The translations under genes were made by a program, and so were the position numbers. A DNA stretch of 64,000 bases. It comes from VFMC01 sp046331225 (GTDB taxonomy: Bacteria > Actinomycetota > Acidimicrobiia > Acidimicrobiales > Ilumatobacteraceae). Below the pieces are notes generated by a model. The model was not told the origin of the DNA, ran no database searches, and saw only the letters and a program-made list of their open reading frames with translations. Position 1 is the stretch's first letter. The number at the start of each line of letters is the position of its first letter. Location of the stretch: NCBI GenBank assembly GCA_046331225.1, contig JAXLRF010000009.1, positions 186,001 through 250,000 of the forward strand, given 5' to 3'. Positions 25,730-35,343 of the stretch are shown in pieces.

Positions 25730-26629
25730 TCAGTCGCCCTGGTCGCGGAGGAAGCGCTCGACCTCGGCGGCGAGCTCGTCGGCGCTCGGCAGACGTGGCG
25801 GCTCGGCGGGGTGCTCGGCGACCGCTGCGTCGACCGCGTCGTACGCGGCCTCGAGCTGCTCGACCATCGACCGGTGCTCGGCGTTGTCGCCGACCAACTG
25901 GTCGACTCGGAGCCGCTGGATCTCGGCCTCGCCCGCGAGCGCAGCGGCGTCGACGTGCAGGCCCGACACGCGCTGCAGGCCCTCGAGCAGCGACACGCTC
26001 GCGGCGGGATGGCTCATCGTGCCGAGGTAATGGGGCACCTGGGCCCACAGCCCGAGCGCCGGCACACCCTTCGCGACGAATGCGTGCTCGAGCACCGCGC
26101 CCATGCCCGCCGGCACGTCGACGCTGTTCTTGAGGAACGGCACCGTCGCGATCAGGTCGGCTGACGGCGAACTGCTCGACAGTCGCGACGGCCGGGTGTG
26201 CGGCGTGGCGAACGGGTAGGCGCCGAGGAACACGGCGATGCGCACGCCCATCTCGATCGCGAGATCGGTGGCCACATCGGCGAAGCGGCGCCACGCCGCG
26301 TCGGGCTCGGGGCCGGACAGCACCACGACGTCGCTCCCCTCGGCGGTGCGACCGACCTTGAGCTCGATCTCGGGCCACACCAGCCGCTCGTTCACGCCCT
26401 CGCGCAACTCCATCGTCGGTCGCCGGGCGCGGTAGTCGATGAACGCGTCGCCGTCGAAGGTGGCGACCGTGCGCACGTCGCACGCGAGCTCGACCGCGGC
26501 CAGCGCGGCCGCAGCGGCACCGCTCGCGTCGATCCATCCGGCCAGGTGGGCCACGAGCACCGGCGCGTCGAGCGAGGGGAGCGCCTCGTGCAACACGTAG
26601 GCGGGATGAGGGTCGGACCCCGACGGCAT
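25730..26629 (-). CDS. PAC2 (proteasome assembly chaperone-like) family protein
   Basis: 299 residues. The PAC2 family signature is visible: VLVAHLAGWIDASGAAAAAL near the start, VATFDGDAFIDYRARRP, IELKVGRTAEGSDVVVLSGPEPD, the region VFLGAYPFATPHTRP, and ALGLWAQVPHYLGTMSHPAASVSLLEGL. Actinobacterial members occur in organisms with and without proteasomes and their biochemical role is unsettled. The ATG overlaps the stop of the upstream phosphotransferase gene (TGATG), so the two are translationally coupled. Confidence 0.88.
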   Translation of the reverse strand: MPSGSDPHPAYVLHEALPSLDAPVLVAHLAGWIDASGAAAAALAAVELACDVRTVATFDGDAFIDYRARRPTMELREGVNERLVWPEIELKVGRTAEGSDVVVLSGPEPDAAWRRFADVATDLAIEMGVRIAVFLGAYPFATPHTRPSRLSSSSPSADLIATVPFLKNSVDVPAGMGAVLEHAFVAKGVPALGLWAQVPHYLGTMSHPAASVSLLEGLQRVSGLHVDAAALAGEAEIQRLRVDQLVGDNAEHRSMVEQLEAAYDAVDAAVAEHPAEPPRLPSADELAAEVERFLRDQGD

Positions 26630-27684
26630 CAGAGCGTCTCCAGCGTGGCGAGCGCCATCGCCGCGGCACCCTCGACCTGCAGCTTGAACGGTTCGAGCTC
26701 GCTCGGGTCGCGCTGGCCGAGCGCCCCACCGAGATAGCGGGCGTACACGCCCTCGAGGATGCAGGCCAGCTTCCAGTACGCGAACGACACATAGAACGGC
26801 AGCTGCGTGAGGTCGCGGCCGCTCACCTCGGCGTAGCGCACCGCGAGCTCGGCGCGATCCATGAACCCGGGGGCCGTCGTCGCCGAGCCGGTCCACGCCG
26901 ACGCGGCGTCGTTCGGGCCGGTCCAGTACACCTGCAGCAGGCCCACGTCGGCGAGCGGATCGCCCAGCGTGCAGATCTCCCAGTCGAGCACCGCGACCAC
27001 CCGCCCGTCGTCGCCGACCATGCAGTTGTCGAGCCGGTAGTCGCCGTGCACGATCGTGGCCGGGCCCTGCTCGGGGATGCGACGTGCGAGCTCGTCGTGG
27101 ACCTGGTCGACCGCGGCGAGGTCGCGTGTCTTCTGTGCGTTCCACTGGCCGTACCACCGCTTGAGCTGGCGGGCGATGTAGCCCTCGTGCTTGCCGAGAT
27201 CGGCGAGCCCGACCGCATCGAGGTCGACGGCATGGATCGCCGCCATCGTGTCGACCAGCGACTCGCTCGCCCGGCGACGACCCGCCACGTCGAGCACGGC
27301 TTCGGTGGTGGCGCGGTCGCGCAGCACGTGACCGTCGACGAAGCCCATCACGTAGAACGGTGCGTCGTTCACGGCCTCGTCGTCGCAGAAGCCGAGCGCC
27401 GGCGCGACCGGCACCGCCGAGGTCTGGAGGCCGCTGATGATCTTGTGCTCGCGGCCCATGTCGTGCGCGCTCGCCAGGCGGTGGCCGAGCGGTGGGCGCC
27501 GCAGCACGTACCGGTCGCCGTTCGAACCGGTGACGCGGTACGTGAGGTTCGAGTGGCCGCCGGCGATGACGTCGAACCGGAACGGTCCGGCGGCGCCGGG
27601 CACGTGGGCCTCGAGCCAGGCGGTGACGGAGGGGACGGCGATGCCGGGGACATCGGCGGGGCGGCCGTGGGCGTCGGTGCTCAT
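26629..27684 (-). CDS. APH/ACAD10-like phosphotransferase family protein
   Basis: About 351 residues of the aminoglycoside phosphotransferase/choline kinase fold. GGHSNLTYRVTG is the nucleotide loop region, YVLRRPP carries the ATP lysine position, VHGDYRLDNCMV is the Brenner-type catalytic loop (HGDxxxxN) and VLDWEICTLGDPLADVG holds the metal-binding Asp. It resembles ACAD10-type kinases linked to acyl-CoA catabolism in actinobacteria rather than drug-resistance kinases. I chose the ATG at 27684: TACCGT (minus strand, 27692-27697) lies 7 nt upstream, and a GTG further out overlaps that hexamer. It is coupled to the PAC2 gene downstream. Confidence 0.85.
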   Translation of the reverse strand: MSTDAHGRPADVPGIAVPSVTAWLEAHVPGAAGPFRFDVIAGGHSNLTYRVTGSNGDRYVLRRPPLGHRLASAHDMGREHKIISGLQTSAVPVAPALGFCDDEAVNDAPFYVMGFVDGHVLRDRATTEAVLDVAGRRRASESLVDTMAAIHAVDLDAVGLADLGKHEGYIARQLKRWYGQWNAQKTRDLAAVDQVHDELARRIPEQGPATIVHGDYRLDNCMVGDDGRVVAVLDWEICTLGDPLADVGLLQVYWTGPNDAASAWTGSATTAPGFMDRAELAVRYAEVSGRDLTQLPFYVSFAYWKLACILEGVYARYLGGALGQRDPSELEPFKLQVEGAAAMALATLETL

Positions 27685-27691
27685 CGGTTGC

Positions 27692-27745
27692 ACGGTACCG
27701 ATCGATCGTCACCTCCGGACGACCCGACGGCCGGCTCGGTAGCCT
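27692..27745. promoter_or_regulatory. divergent -10 elements for the phosphotransferase and YbbN-like genes
   Basis: TACCGT on the minus strand (27692-27697) is 7 nt from the phosphotransferase ATG. TAGCCT on the plus strand (27740-27745) is 6 nt from the thioredoxin ATG. Both spacings fit leaderless mRNAs. Confidence 0.5.
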
Positions 27746-27751
27746 GACCAC

Positions 27752-28459
27752 ATGCCTGCCATCGATGTCACCGACGTCACCTTCGAGTCCGAGGTCATCG
27801 ACCGGTCGCGGCACACGCCCGTCATCGTCGACCTGTGGGCCGAGTGGTGCGGGCCCTGCCGCACGATCGGCCCGATCCTCGAGCGCGTCACCGACGCCAC
27901 CGACGGCCAGGTCGTCCTCGTCAAGGTCAACGTCGACGAGAACCCCGGCGTGTCGCAGGCGTTCCAGGTCCAGTCGATCCCGGCCGTCTACGCACTGAAG
28001 GACGGCCAGGTGGTCGACGGGTTCGTGGGTGCCTACCCCGAGCACGTGATCGAGCAGTTCGTGCAGTCGCTGATGCCGAGCGAGTCGGCGCAGCAGATCG
28101 CCCGGCTGATCGCCGCCGGCGACGAGCAGAGCCTGCGCGCCGTGCTCGAGCTCGAACCCGCCAACGAGGACGCGATCGTCGCCCTCGCCGAACTGCTGGT
28201 CGAGCAGGGCCAGGCGGACGAGGCGCTGCACCTGCTGGCCCGCATCCCCGAGGACGACCGCACCCGCCGGGTCGCCGCCGCCGCTCGGCTGAGCACCAGG
28301 CCTGCCGACGACTACGACCAGCAGCTCACCGCGCTGCTCGACCGGGTGAAGGGCGACGACGAGGCGCGCCAGCAGTTCGTCGACATCCTCGAGCTCATGG
28401 GCCCCGACGACCCGCGCACCGCCGCGTACCGCAAGCAGCTCACCAACCGTCTGTACTGA
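27752..28459 (+). CDS. ybbN: YbbN/CnoX-like thioredoxin with C-terminal TPR-type region
   Basis: 235 residues. An N-terminal thioredoxin domain (1-110) has the active site WAEWCGPCRTIGP and cis-Pro loop VQSIPAVYAL. The C-terminal half (about 120-235) is helical with TPR-like repeats (NEDAIVALAELLVEQGQADEALHLLARIP). This matches the YbbN/CnoX co-chaperone group, which shields thiols and hands unfolded clients to chaperones. Unlike the inactive SxxC form in E. coli YbbN, both cysteines are kept here, so thiol-disulfide activity is likely. ATG preceded by a -10 only. Confidence 0.9.
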   Translation: MPAIDVTDVTFESEVIDRSRHTPVIVDLWAEWCGPCRTIGPILERVTDATDGQVVLVKVNVDENPGVSQAFQVQSIPAVYALKDGQVVDGFVGAYPEHVIEQFVQSLMPSESAQQIARLIAAGDEQSLRAVLELEPANEDAIVALAELLVEQGQADEALHLLARIPEDDRTRRVAAAARLSTRPADDYDQQLTALLDRVKGDDEARQQFVDILELMGPDDPRTAAYRKQLTNRLY

Positions 28460-28544
28460 GGTCGCGCCCGGGGGCGTCGGCCCGTCGAGGGTTCGTGCTG
28501 CCCTGCATCGTCCCCCTCGTGTACGGGGGATAAGGTGCCGACCG

Positions 28545-28892
28545 ATGGGGTTCGAGCGACGCGAGGGGTATCGCCTCTGGGAGGGCGGACCGGTGCCGAA
28601 GGGCGCCGACGGCATCACGCTCGGTTCGCTCGTCATCGTCCGCGACGGGCTCGGCTCGTCGTCGTACCTGCTGCGCCACGAGCTGGTGCACGTGCGCCAG
28701 TGGCGCCGTCACGGCGTGGTCGGCTTCCTCGCCCGCTACCTCGGCAGCTACGTCGCCGGGCGCGTGCGCGGCCGCGACCACCACGGCGCGTACCTGCACA
28801 TCCCGCTCGAGATCGAGGCCGACTGGGTGGCCCGACGTTCGTTGGCCACCGCGGTCACCGACGACCTCGCGTCCGAGGTGGCGACCTCCTGA
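28545..28892 (+). CDS. small HExxH metallopeptidase-like protein
   Basis: 115 residues. HELVHVRQWRRHG (about 46-58) is a zincin HExxH motif, and IPLEIEADWVARRS about 40 residues later supplies a plausible third ligand (Glu). The layout recalls short DUF4157-type domains. There is no signal peptide or membrane segment. TAAGGT (28531-28536) is 8 nt before the ATG. Peptidase activity is an inference from the motif only. Confidence 0.7.
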   Translation: MGFERREGYRLWEGGPVPKGADGITLGSLVIVRDGLGSSSYLLRHELVHVRQWRRHGVVGFLARYLGSYVAGRVRGRDHHGAYLHIPLEIEADWVARRSLATAVTDDLASEVATS

Positions 28893-28986
28893 CCCGCCGA
28901 TAGGGTCCGCCGCGGCTTCCCCCGGTCGAATCCCAGTCGCGACATCCCGCCCTCGGTCGAGTCGCGCCAGCGTCAGGGAGGTGGTC

Positions 28987-29790
28987 GTGGACGAGCTCGT
29001 CCCGCGCCCCGCACCGCACCGGTCGTTCGTCGAACGTGCTCGCGACCGCGTCGTGTTCTTCGGCCTGGGCCGCCTGGTCGTGGTGGCGGTCTCGGTCGCG
29101 CTCGTCGGCGCAGGCGGCTACTGGTTGGTGGCCCCACCGCCCACACCGGTCGAGGACACGCTGCCGCTCACCGCCGGCGCGGGTGGTGCGACCACGTCGT
29201 CGCCGGTCGGCGCGTCGGCGACCACCGCTCTCGGCCCCGACGGCACGTCGAGCAGCATCGCCGCCTCGACGCCCGGGTCACCCGGGTCCGACGACTCGGA
29301 CGTGTCGACCACGACCTCGCTGCCGACCGAACTGGTCGTGCACGTCGCCGGTGCGGTGCTCGTGCCCGGCGTGCACCGCGTGCCGACCGGTGCTCGCGTC
29401 GACGATGCCGTCTCGGCCGCCGGGGGACTGGCCGCCGACGCCGACTCCGACGCGATCAACCTGGCCGCACCCGTGCACGACGGCGACCGCGTGTACGTGC
29501 CTCGGCTCGACGAGAACGTGCCGGTGGTGCCCGGCGTGTCGGGCTCGTCGGGGCAGGGCGCCTCGGGCGGATCGTCCACGGCGTCGTCCGGGCCGCCCGC
29601 ACCCGTGTCGATCAACGACGCCACCGCCGATCAGCTCGATGCGCTGCCCGGGGTCGGGCCGGCGACGGCGGCCGCGATCGTGGCGTACCGCGAGCAGCAC
29701 GGACCGTTCAGCTCGATCGACGCGCTCGCCGACGTGCGTGGCATCGGCCCGGCCAAGCTCGACGCGTTGCGCGGGCTGGTGACGCTGTGA
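28987..29790 (+). CDS. comEA: ComEA-like DNA-binding competence protein
   Basis: About 267 residues. One N-terminal membrane anchor (RLVVVAVSVALVGAGGYWLV) is followed by a Ser/Thr-rich spacer, an SLBB domain (VVHVAGAVLVPGVHRVPTGARVDD...VPRLDE) and a C-terminal helix-hairpin-helix pair (SINDATADQLDALPGVGPATAAAIVAYRE...FSSIDALADVRGIGPAKLDALRG). ComEA binds incoming double-stranded DNA outside the membrane in transformation. I prefer the GTG at 28987 because AGGGAGG ends 5 nt before it; a GTG at 28981 overlaps that site. A TAGGGT hexamer lies at 28901-28906. comEC follows after one divergent gene. Confidence 0.9.
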   Translation: MDELVPRPAPHRSFVERARDRVVFFGLGRLVVVAVSVALVGAGGYWLVAPPPTPVEDTLPLTAGAGGATTSSPVGASATTALGPDGTSSSIAASTPGSPGSDDSDVSTTTSLPTELVVHVAGAVLVPGVHRVPTGARVDDAVSAAGGLAADADSDAINLAAPVHDGDRVYVPRLDENVPVVPGVSGSSGQGASGGSSTASSGPPAPVSINDATADQLDALPGVGPATAAAIVAYREQHGPFSSIDALADVRGIGPAKLDALRGLVTL

Positions 29791-29805
29791 TCCGGTGCGC
29801 GCCGC

Positions 29806-30519
29806 TCAGACGAGCACGCGACCGAGCACCAGGTTGGCAGCCACCTCGGCCAGCACCGCGCCCAGCCACACGCACGAGCTCAACCACAGGAACTCCACCC
29901 AGAACCGGCCCCAGCCGGTGTCGGCGCGACGCGTGCTGCGCGCCGCGGCGTAGGCGCCGAGCACGAACCACAGCGCCGCGCTGGCCACGATGGCGCCGGT
30001 CACCGCGCCCGAACCGCTGCGCAGCGGCGCCCCGAACGCCGGCAGCAGCGGGGCCGCCAGCAACGCGAGCGCGAAGCCGCCGATGCCCCGCCCCGCACCG
30101 GTGCTGCCGTGCAGCAGCCACCACGACGTCACACCGAGCACGAGTGGCAGCAGCAGGCCGACGAACGCACCCCGCCGGCGGATGCGTTGCCGGATGCCGA
30201 CGCGGCCCCACGACTGCACGATCGGCGGTTCGTCGGGCGGTGCCTGGACCGGTTGCGGTGCGTACGTCACCGGAGCCGCCGGTGCTGCCGACCTGGTCGG
30301 TGCTGCCGACCTCGCCGAGGCTGCCGCGGCGTCTCGCCGGCGTCGCGTGTCGCGCGGATCGGGCGTGGTGGCAGCCGTGCCGGCCCACAGCGGGTCGTAG
30401 GTGTCGGGCCGGGGTGCCGGTGCCTCGGGCGGCGCCGGCCGACGACGTCGTTCGAGCGCCTCGAGCGCCTCGAGTCCGGAGAGCGCGCCGGATCCTCGTT
30501 CGCGTCGCTCCGGCTCCAT
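29806..30519 (-). CDS. uncharacterised membrane protein between comEA and comEC
   Basis: 237 residues: a charged, Pro/Ala-rich cytoplasmic N-terminus (1-115), then about four membrane helices (FVGLLLPLVLGVTSWWLL, IGGFALALLAAPLLPAFG, TGAIVASAALWFVLGAYAAA and FLWLSSCVWLGAVLAEVAA). No family recognised. Its ATG and the best comEC ATG overlap on opposite strands in one CATG, so at least one of the two starts, or the usual promoter layout, is unusual. Confidence 0.6.
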   Translation of the reverse strand: MEPERRERGSGALSGLEALEALERRRRPAPPEAPAPRPDTYDPLWAGTAATTPDPRDTRRRRDAAAASARSAAPTRSAAPAAPVTYAPQPVQAPPDEPPIVQSWGRVGIRQRIRRRGAFVGLLLPLVLGVTSWWLLHGSTGAGRGIGGFALALLAAPLLPAFGAPLRSGSGAVTGAIVASAALWFVLGAYAAARSTRRADTGWGRFWVEFLWLSSCVWLGAVLAEVAANLVLGRVLV

Positions 30520-31957
30520 GACGCCAGCGTACGAGACGGGACCTCGCGACGGGTGGCAGCGTCCACCGTCCGACCTGCACGTCGGTGTCGTCGCACTGGT
30601 GACGGTGACGGCGGTGTGGTGCGGATGGTCGGTGTGGTTGCCCGTCGTCGCCGGGCTGGGCGTGTGGTTGCTCCGCGTGCTCGGGGCCCCGGCGACGGCC
30701 TGCGTGGCGCTGGCGTGTCTGGTGCCGATCGGCGGCGGGGCGTCGACGCGGGCCTGGCGTGACGCCGTGCCGCGGACGGTCGGGGCCTTCGACGGATGGG
30801 GTCGGCTGCGTTCGGATCCGACGCCGCTCGGCGGTGGCGTGTCGGTGGTGCTCGAGCTCGACGGCGAGCGGTTCCAGGCCGTGGTGTACGGCTCGGCCCG
30901 GCGCCGCCTCGACGCCCGTCAGGCAGGGGAGTGGGTGCGGGTCGAGGGCCGTCGTCGCCCGCTCGGTGACGGCGACCGGTGGTTGCAGGTGCGCCATGTC
31001 GTCGGCCGGTTCGAGGTCGACCGGATCGGCGACCACCGGGCCGGTGCACCGATCGATCGTGCCGCCAACCGCGTGCGGGCGCGGCTGCGTTCGGCAGCCG
31101 AGGCGTCGATGAGCGCGGACGACGCAGCGTTGTTCACCGGGTTGGTGGTCGGCGACGACGCCCGCGAGTCGGCAGAGGTGGTCGACCGCTTCCGTGCCGT
31201 CGGTCTGTCGCACCTGACGGCCGTGAGCGGTCAGAACGTGTCGTTCGCGATCGCGGCCGCCGGCGTGGTGCTGAGACGGCTGCGGCCGTGGTGGCGGCTC
31301 GGCGCCACCTGGGCGCTGATCGCGTGGTTCGTGGTGCTCACACGTGCCGAGCCGAGCGTGCTGCGCGCCGGGTCGATGGCCGCGCTCGGTGCGTGGGCGT
31401 TCGCACTCGGGCGCGACCGCTCGGTGCCACGCCTGTTGGCGCTCGCGGCGGTCGGGTTGGTGCTGGTCGACCCGCTGCTGGTGTGGTCGGTGGCGTTCTG
31501 GTTGTCGTGCGGCGCCACGCTCGGGGTGTCGGTGATCGGGCCCGTGCTGGTCGATCGCTGGCGGGGTCCGCAGTGGCTGGCCGAGCCCGTCGGGATCGCC
31601 GTGGGCGCGCAGCTCGGCGTGGCCGTGCCGAGTGTGCTCGTGTTCGGTCGGCTGCCGGCGCTGGGCGTGCCCGCCAACCTGCTCGCGGTGCCGGTGGCGG
31701 GCCTGGTGATGTTGGTCGGCATCCCGGCCGCGCTCGTGGCCTCGGCGCTGCCGCCGGTCGTCGGCCGGATCGTGATGCTGCCCAGCTCGATCGGCACCCA
31801 CTGGGTGGCGACCGTGGCGGCGATCACCGAACGCCTGGCCCCTCGGGGACCTGCGGTCGTGGTGGTGTGGGTGGTGCAACTCGGACTGGCCGCCTGGTGC
31901 TGGCGGCCGCGGCGGGTGCGCGCGTGTGACCCGGCGGGCATGATGGGGGCCGCATGA
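30518..31957 (+). CDS. comEC: ComEC/Rec2-type DNA uptake channel lacking the C-terminal hydrolase domain
   Basis: About 479 residues. N-terminal helices are followed by the OB-like extracytoplasmic segment (VVLELDGERFQAVVYGS...GEWVRVEGRRRPLG) and the competence-domain core (LFTGLVVGDDARE, then VVDRFRAVGLSHLTAVSGQNVSFAIAAAG) with multiple membrane helices. ComEC carries single-stranded DNA into the cytosol. The protein ends shortly after the competence domain; the metallo-beta-lactamase-like nuclease domain of longer ComEC proteins is missing. The ATG at 30518 overlaps the divergent start; later GTG codons are possible. holA follows 22 nt after its stop, as in many genomes. Confidence 0.88.
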   Translation: MTPAYETGPRDGWQRPPSDLHVGVVALVTVTAVWCGWSVWLPVVAGLGVWLLRVLGAPATACVALACLVPIGGGASTRAWRDAVPRTVGAFDGWGRLRSDPTPLGGGVSVVLELDGERFQAVVYGSARRRLDARQAGEWVRVEGRRRPLGDGDRWLQVRHVVGRFEVDRIGDHRAGAPIDRAANRVRARLRSAAEASMSADDAALFTGLVVGDDARESAEVVDRFRAVGLSHLTAVSGQNVSFAIAAAGVVLRRLRPWWRLGATWALIAWFVVLTRAEPSVLRAGSMAALGAWAFALGRDRSVPRLLALAAVGLVLVDPLLVWSVAFWLSCGATLGVSVIGPVLVDRWRGPQWLAEPVGIAVGAQLGVAVPSVLVFGRLPALGVPANLLAVPVAGLVMLVGIPAALVASALPPVVGRIVMLPSSIGTHWVATVAAITERLAPRGPAVVVVWVVQLGLAAWCWRPRRVRACDPAGMMGAA

Positions 31958-31979
31958 CGCCCCGACCGAGGATCCCCGC

Positions 31980-32960
31980 GTGACCGTCCACCTGCTGTCC
32001 GGCGACGACGAGTCGCTCGTGCTGTCGGGGCTGAGCGAGCTGGTGCACCGGCTCGTCGGCACGGGCGACCGGTCGTTGATGGTCGACGAGTTCGACGCGC
32101 CCGACTACGAGCTGCGAGCTGTCGTCGACGCGGCGCAGACCCCGCCGTTCCTCACCGACCACCGCGTCGTGGTGGCCCGCGACATCGGCCGGTTCACCGC
32201 CGACGACGTCGGGCCGCTCGTCGCCTACCTCGCCGATCCGCTCCCCACCACCCACCTCGTGCTCGTGGCCGGCGGTGGCCGGATGCCGAAGGCCCTCGCC
32301 GATGCGCTCAAGTCGGGTGGCGCACAGACGATCGACACCAACCCGCCGTCGAAGGCGAAGGACCGTTCGTCCTGGATCGAGCAGCAGTTCGTCGCGTCCG
32401 GGCTGCGGGTCGACGTCCAGGCGCTGCAGGCCGTCGCCGCGTGGATGGGCGAGGACGCCGGCCGTCTGCAGGGCGTGGTCGACACCCTGGTGAGCACCTA
32501 CGGCACCGCGAACAAGCTGCGGCTCGACGACGTCCGGCCGTTCCTCGGCGAGGCCGGTGGGGTGCCGCCGTGGGACCTCACCGATGCGATCGACAAGGGC
32601 GACACCACCCGCTCGCTCGACCTGCTGCACCGCATGACCTCGGCCGGTGGACGTCATCCGTTGCAGGTGATGGCGATCCTGCACGGGCACTACGCCAAGC
32701 TGCTCAAGCTCGACGGCGCCGACGCCCGCGACGAGGCCTCGGCCGCCGCGGTGCTCGGCATCAAGCCCGGGTTCCCGGCCCGCAAGGCGCTCGACCAGTA
32801 CCGGCGCCTGTCGGGCACCGGGGTGACCCGGGCGATCGGCCTGCTCGCCCAGGCCGATCTCGACCTGCGCGGCGCGAGGGACTGGCCCGAGTCGCTGGTG
32901 ATGGAGGTGCTGGTGGCTCGGCTGTCCAAGCTCGGTGGTGCCCCGGCCGGCCGTCGCTGA
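31980..32960 (+). CDS. holA: DNA polymerase III delta subunit
   Basis: 326 residues from a GTG start, the usual length for HolA, the clamp-loader subunit that opens the sliding clamp. The N-terminal domain shows VHLLSGDDESLVLSGLSELV, followed by DYELRAVVDAAQTPPFLTDHRVVVARDIGRF and THLVLVAGGGRMPKAL. The C-terminal collar domain has LLHRMTSAGGRHPLQVMAILHGHYAKLLKL. Immediately downstream of comEC and convergent with rpsT, which is the common bacterial comEC-holA-rpsT order. Confidence 0.95.
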   Translation: MTVHLLSGDDESLVLSGLSELVHRLVGTGDRSLMVDEFDAPDYELRAVVDAAQTPPFLTDHRVVVARDIGRFTADDVGPLVAYLADPLPTTHLVLVAGGGRMPKALADALKSGGAQTIDTNPPSKAKDRSSWIEQQFVASGLRVDVQALQAVAAWMGEDAGRLQGVVDTLVSTYGTANKLRLDDVRPFLGEAGGVPPWDLTDAIDKGDTTRSLDLLHRMTSAGGRHPLQVMAILHGHYAKLLKLDGADARDEASAAAVLGIKPGFPARKALDQYRRLSGTGVTRAIGLLAQADLDLRGARDWPESLVMEVLVARLSKLGGAPAGRR

Positions 32961-32989
32961 CCCGATCGCCGCCGGCGGCGGAAAACGGC

Positions 32990-33016
32990 ACGAGCCCGGG
33001 CGTGGCCCGGGCTCGT
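32990..33016 (-). terminator. intrinsic terminator of rpsT, possibly bidirectional
   Basis: A perfect 12-bp stem (left arm 32990-33001, right arm 33005-33016) closes on a 3-nt loop. On the minus strand the stem is followed after a few bases by TTTT (the GAAAA at 32981-32985 of the plus strand), so it is a good terminator for rpsT. It also lies 30 nt past the holA stop and may serve both convergent genes. Confidence 0.8.
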
Positions 33017-33060
33017 ACGACGATCTGGGATCGAGAGAACGTGGTGACGCTCGACCGGCC

Positions 33061-33315
33061 TCAGCCGGCGGCGTTGACCTTCTTCATCAGGCGGCTCTTG
33101 CGGCGAGCGGCCTGGTTCTTGTGGATGACACCCTTGGCCGCAGCCATGTCGAGGCGCTTGACGGCGAGGCGCAGGGCCTCGGCCGACTCGTCCGTGCCGG
33201 CAGCCTTGACCGCGTTCTTGGTGCGGGTCTTCAGCTCGCTCTTGACCGCCTTGTTGCGGGCAGCGGCCTTGGCGTTGGTGAGAATGCGCTTCTTCTGGCT
33301 CTTGATGTTGGCCAT
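33061..33315 (-). CDS. rpsT: 30S ribosomal protein S20
   Basis: 84 residues, basic and Ala/Lys-rich, starting MANIKSQKKRILTNAKAAARN and ending in KNQAARRKSRLMKKVNAAG, the standard S20 form. S20 binds 16S rRNA early in 30S assembly. Upstream on the minus strand is TATCAT (33384-33389) as a probable -10, then a leader of about 65 nt that contains a GGCTGC/GCAGCC hairpin (33363-33379) and GAGGAG before the ATG. Divergent from lepA. Confidence 0.97.
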   Translation of the reverse strand: MANIKSQKKRILTNAKAAARNKAVKSELKTRTKNAVKAAGTDESAEALRLAVKRLDMAAAKGVIHKNQAARRKSRLMKKVNAAG

Positions 33316-33493
33316 GGTGGTTCGTGTGTCTCCTCGATCGGTGCTGCGCCCGGCCGCTCGGCGGCTGCGCAAAGCAGCCCTGGATGATATCAGCGACCGG
33401 TAGAGTCACCACACCCCGTGGAACGCCCACGGCCGGCCGGTCGACCCCCGCTCCGACCCGTCCGGACCTCCCGCTGGACCCGCCTGGACCCCG

Positions 33494-35278
<1,785 letters not shown>

Positions 35279-35343
35279 CCGTCGACGGTCCGCGTGACCC
35301 GGCCCTCGGGCGCGGTGTCGCGGCGCATGTGAGACTCGACCCG

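Noticed and set aside
28893..28986. Structured RNA leader upstream of comEA
   Set aside because: The 94-nt gap has a -10 hexamer and a ribosome site but no conserved RNA core that I can identify.
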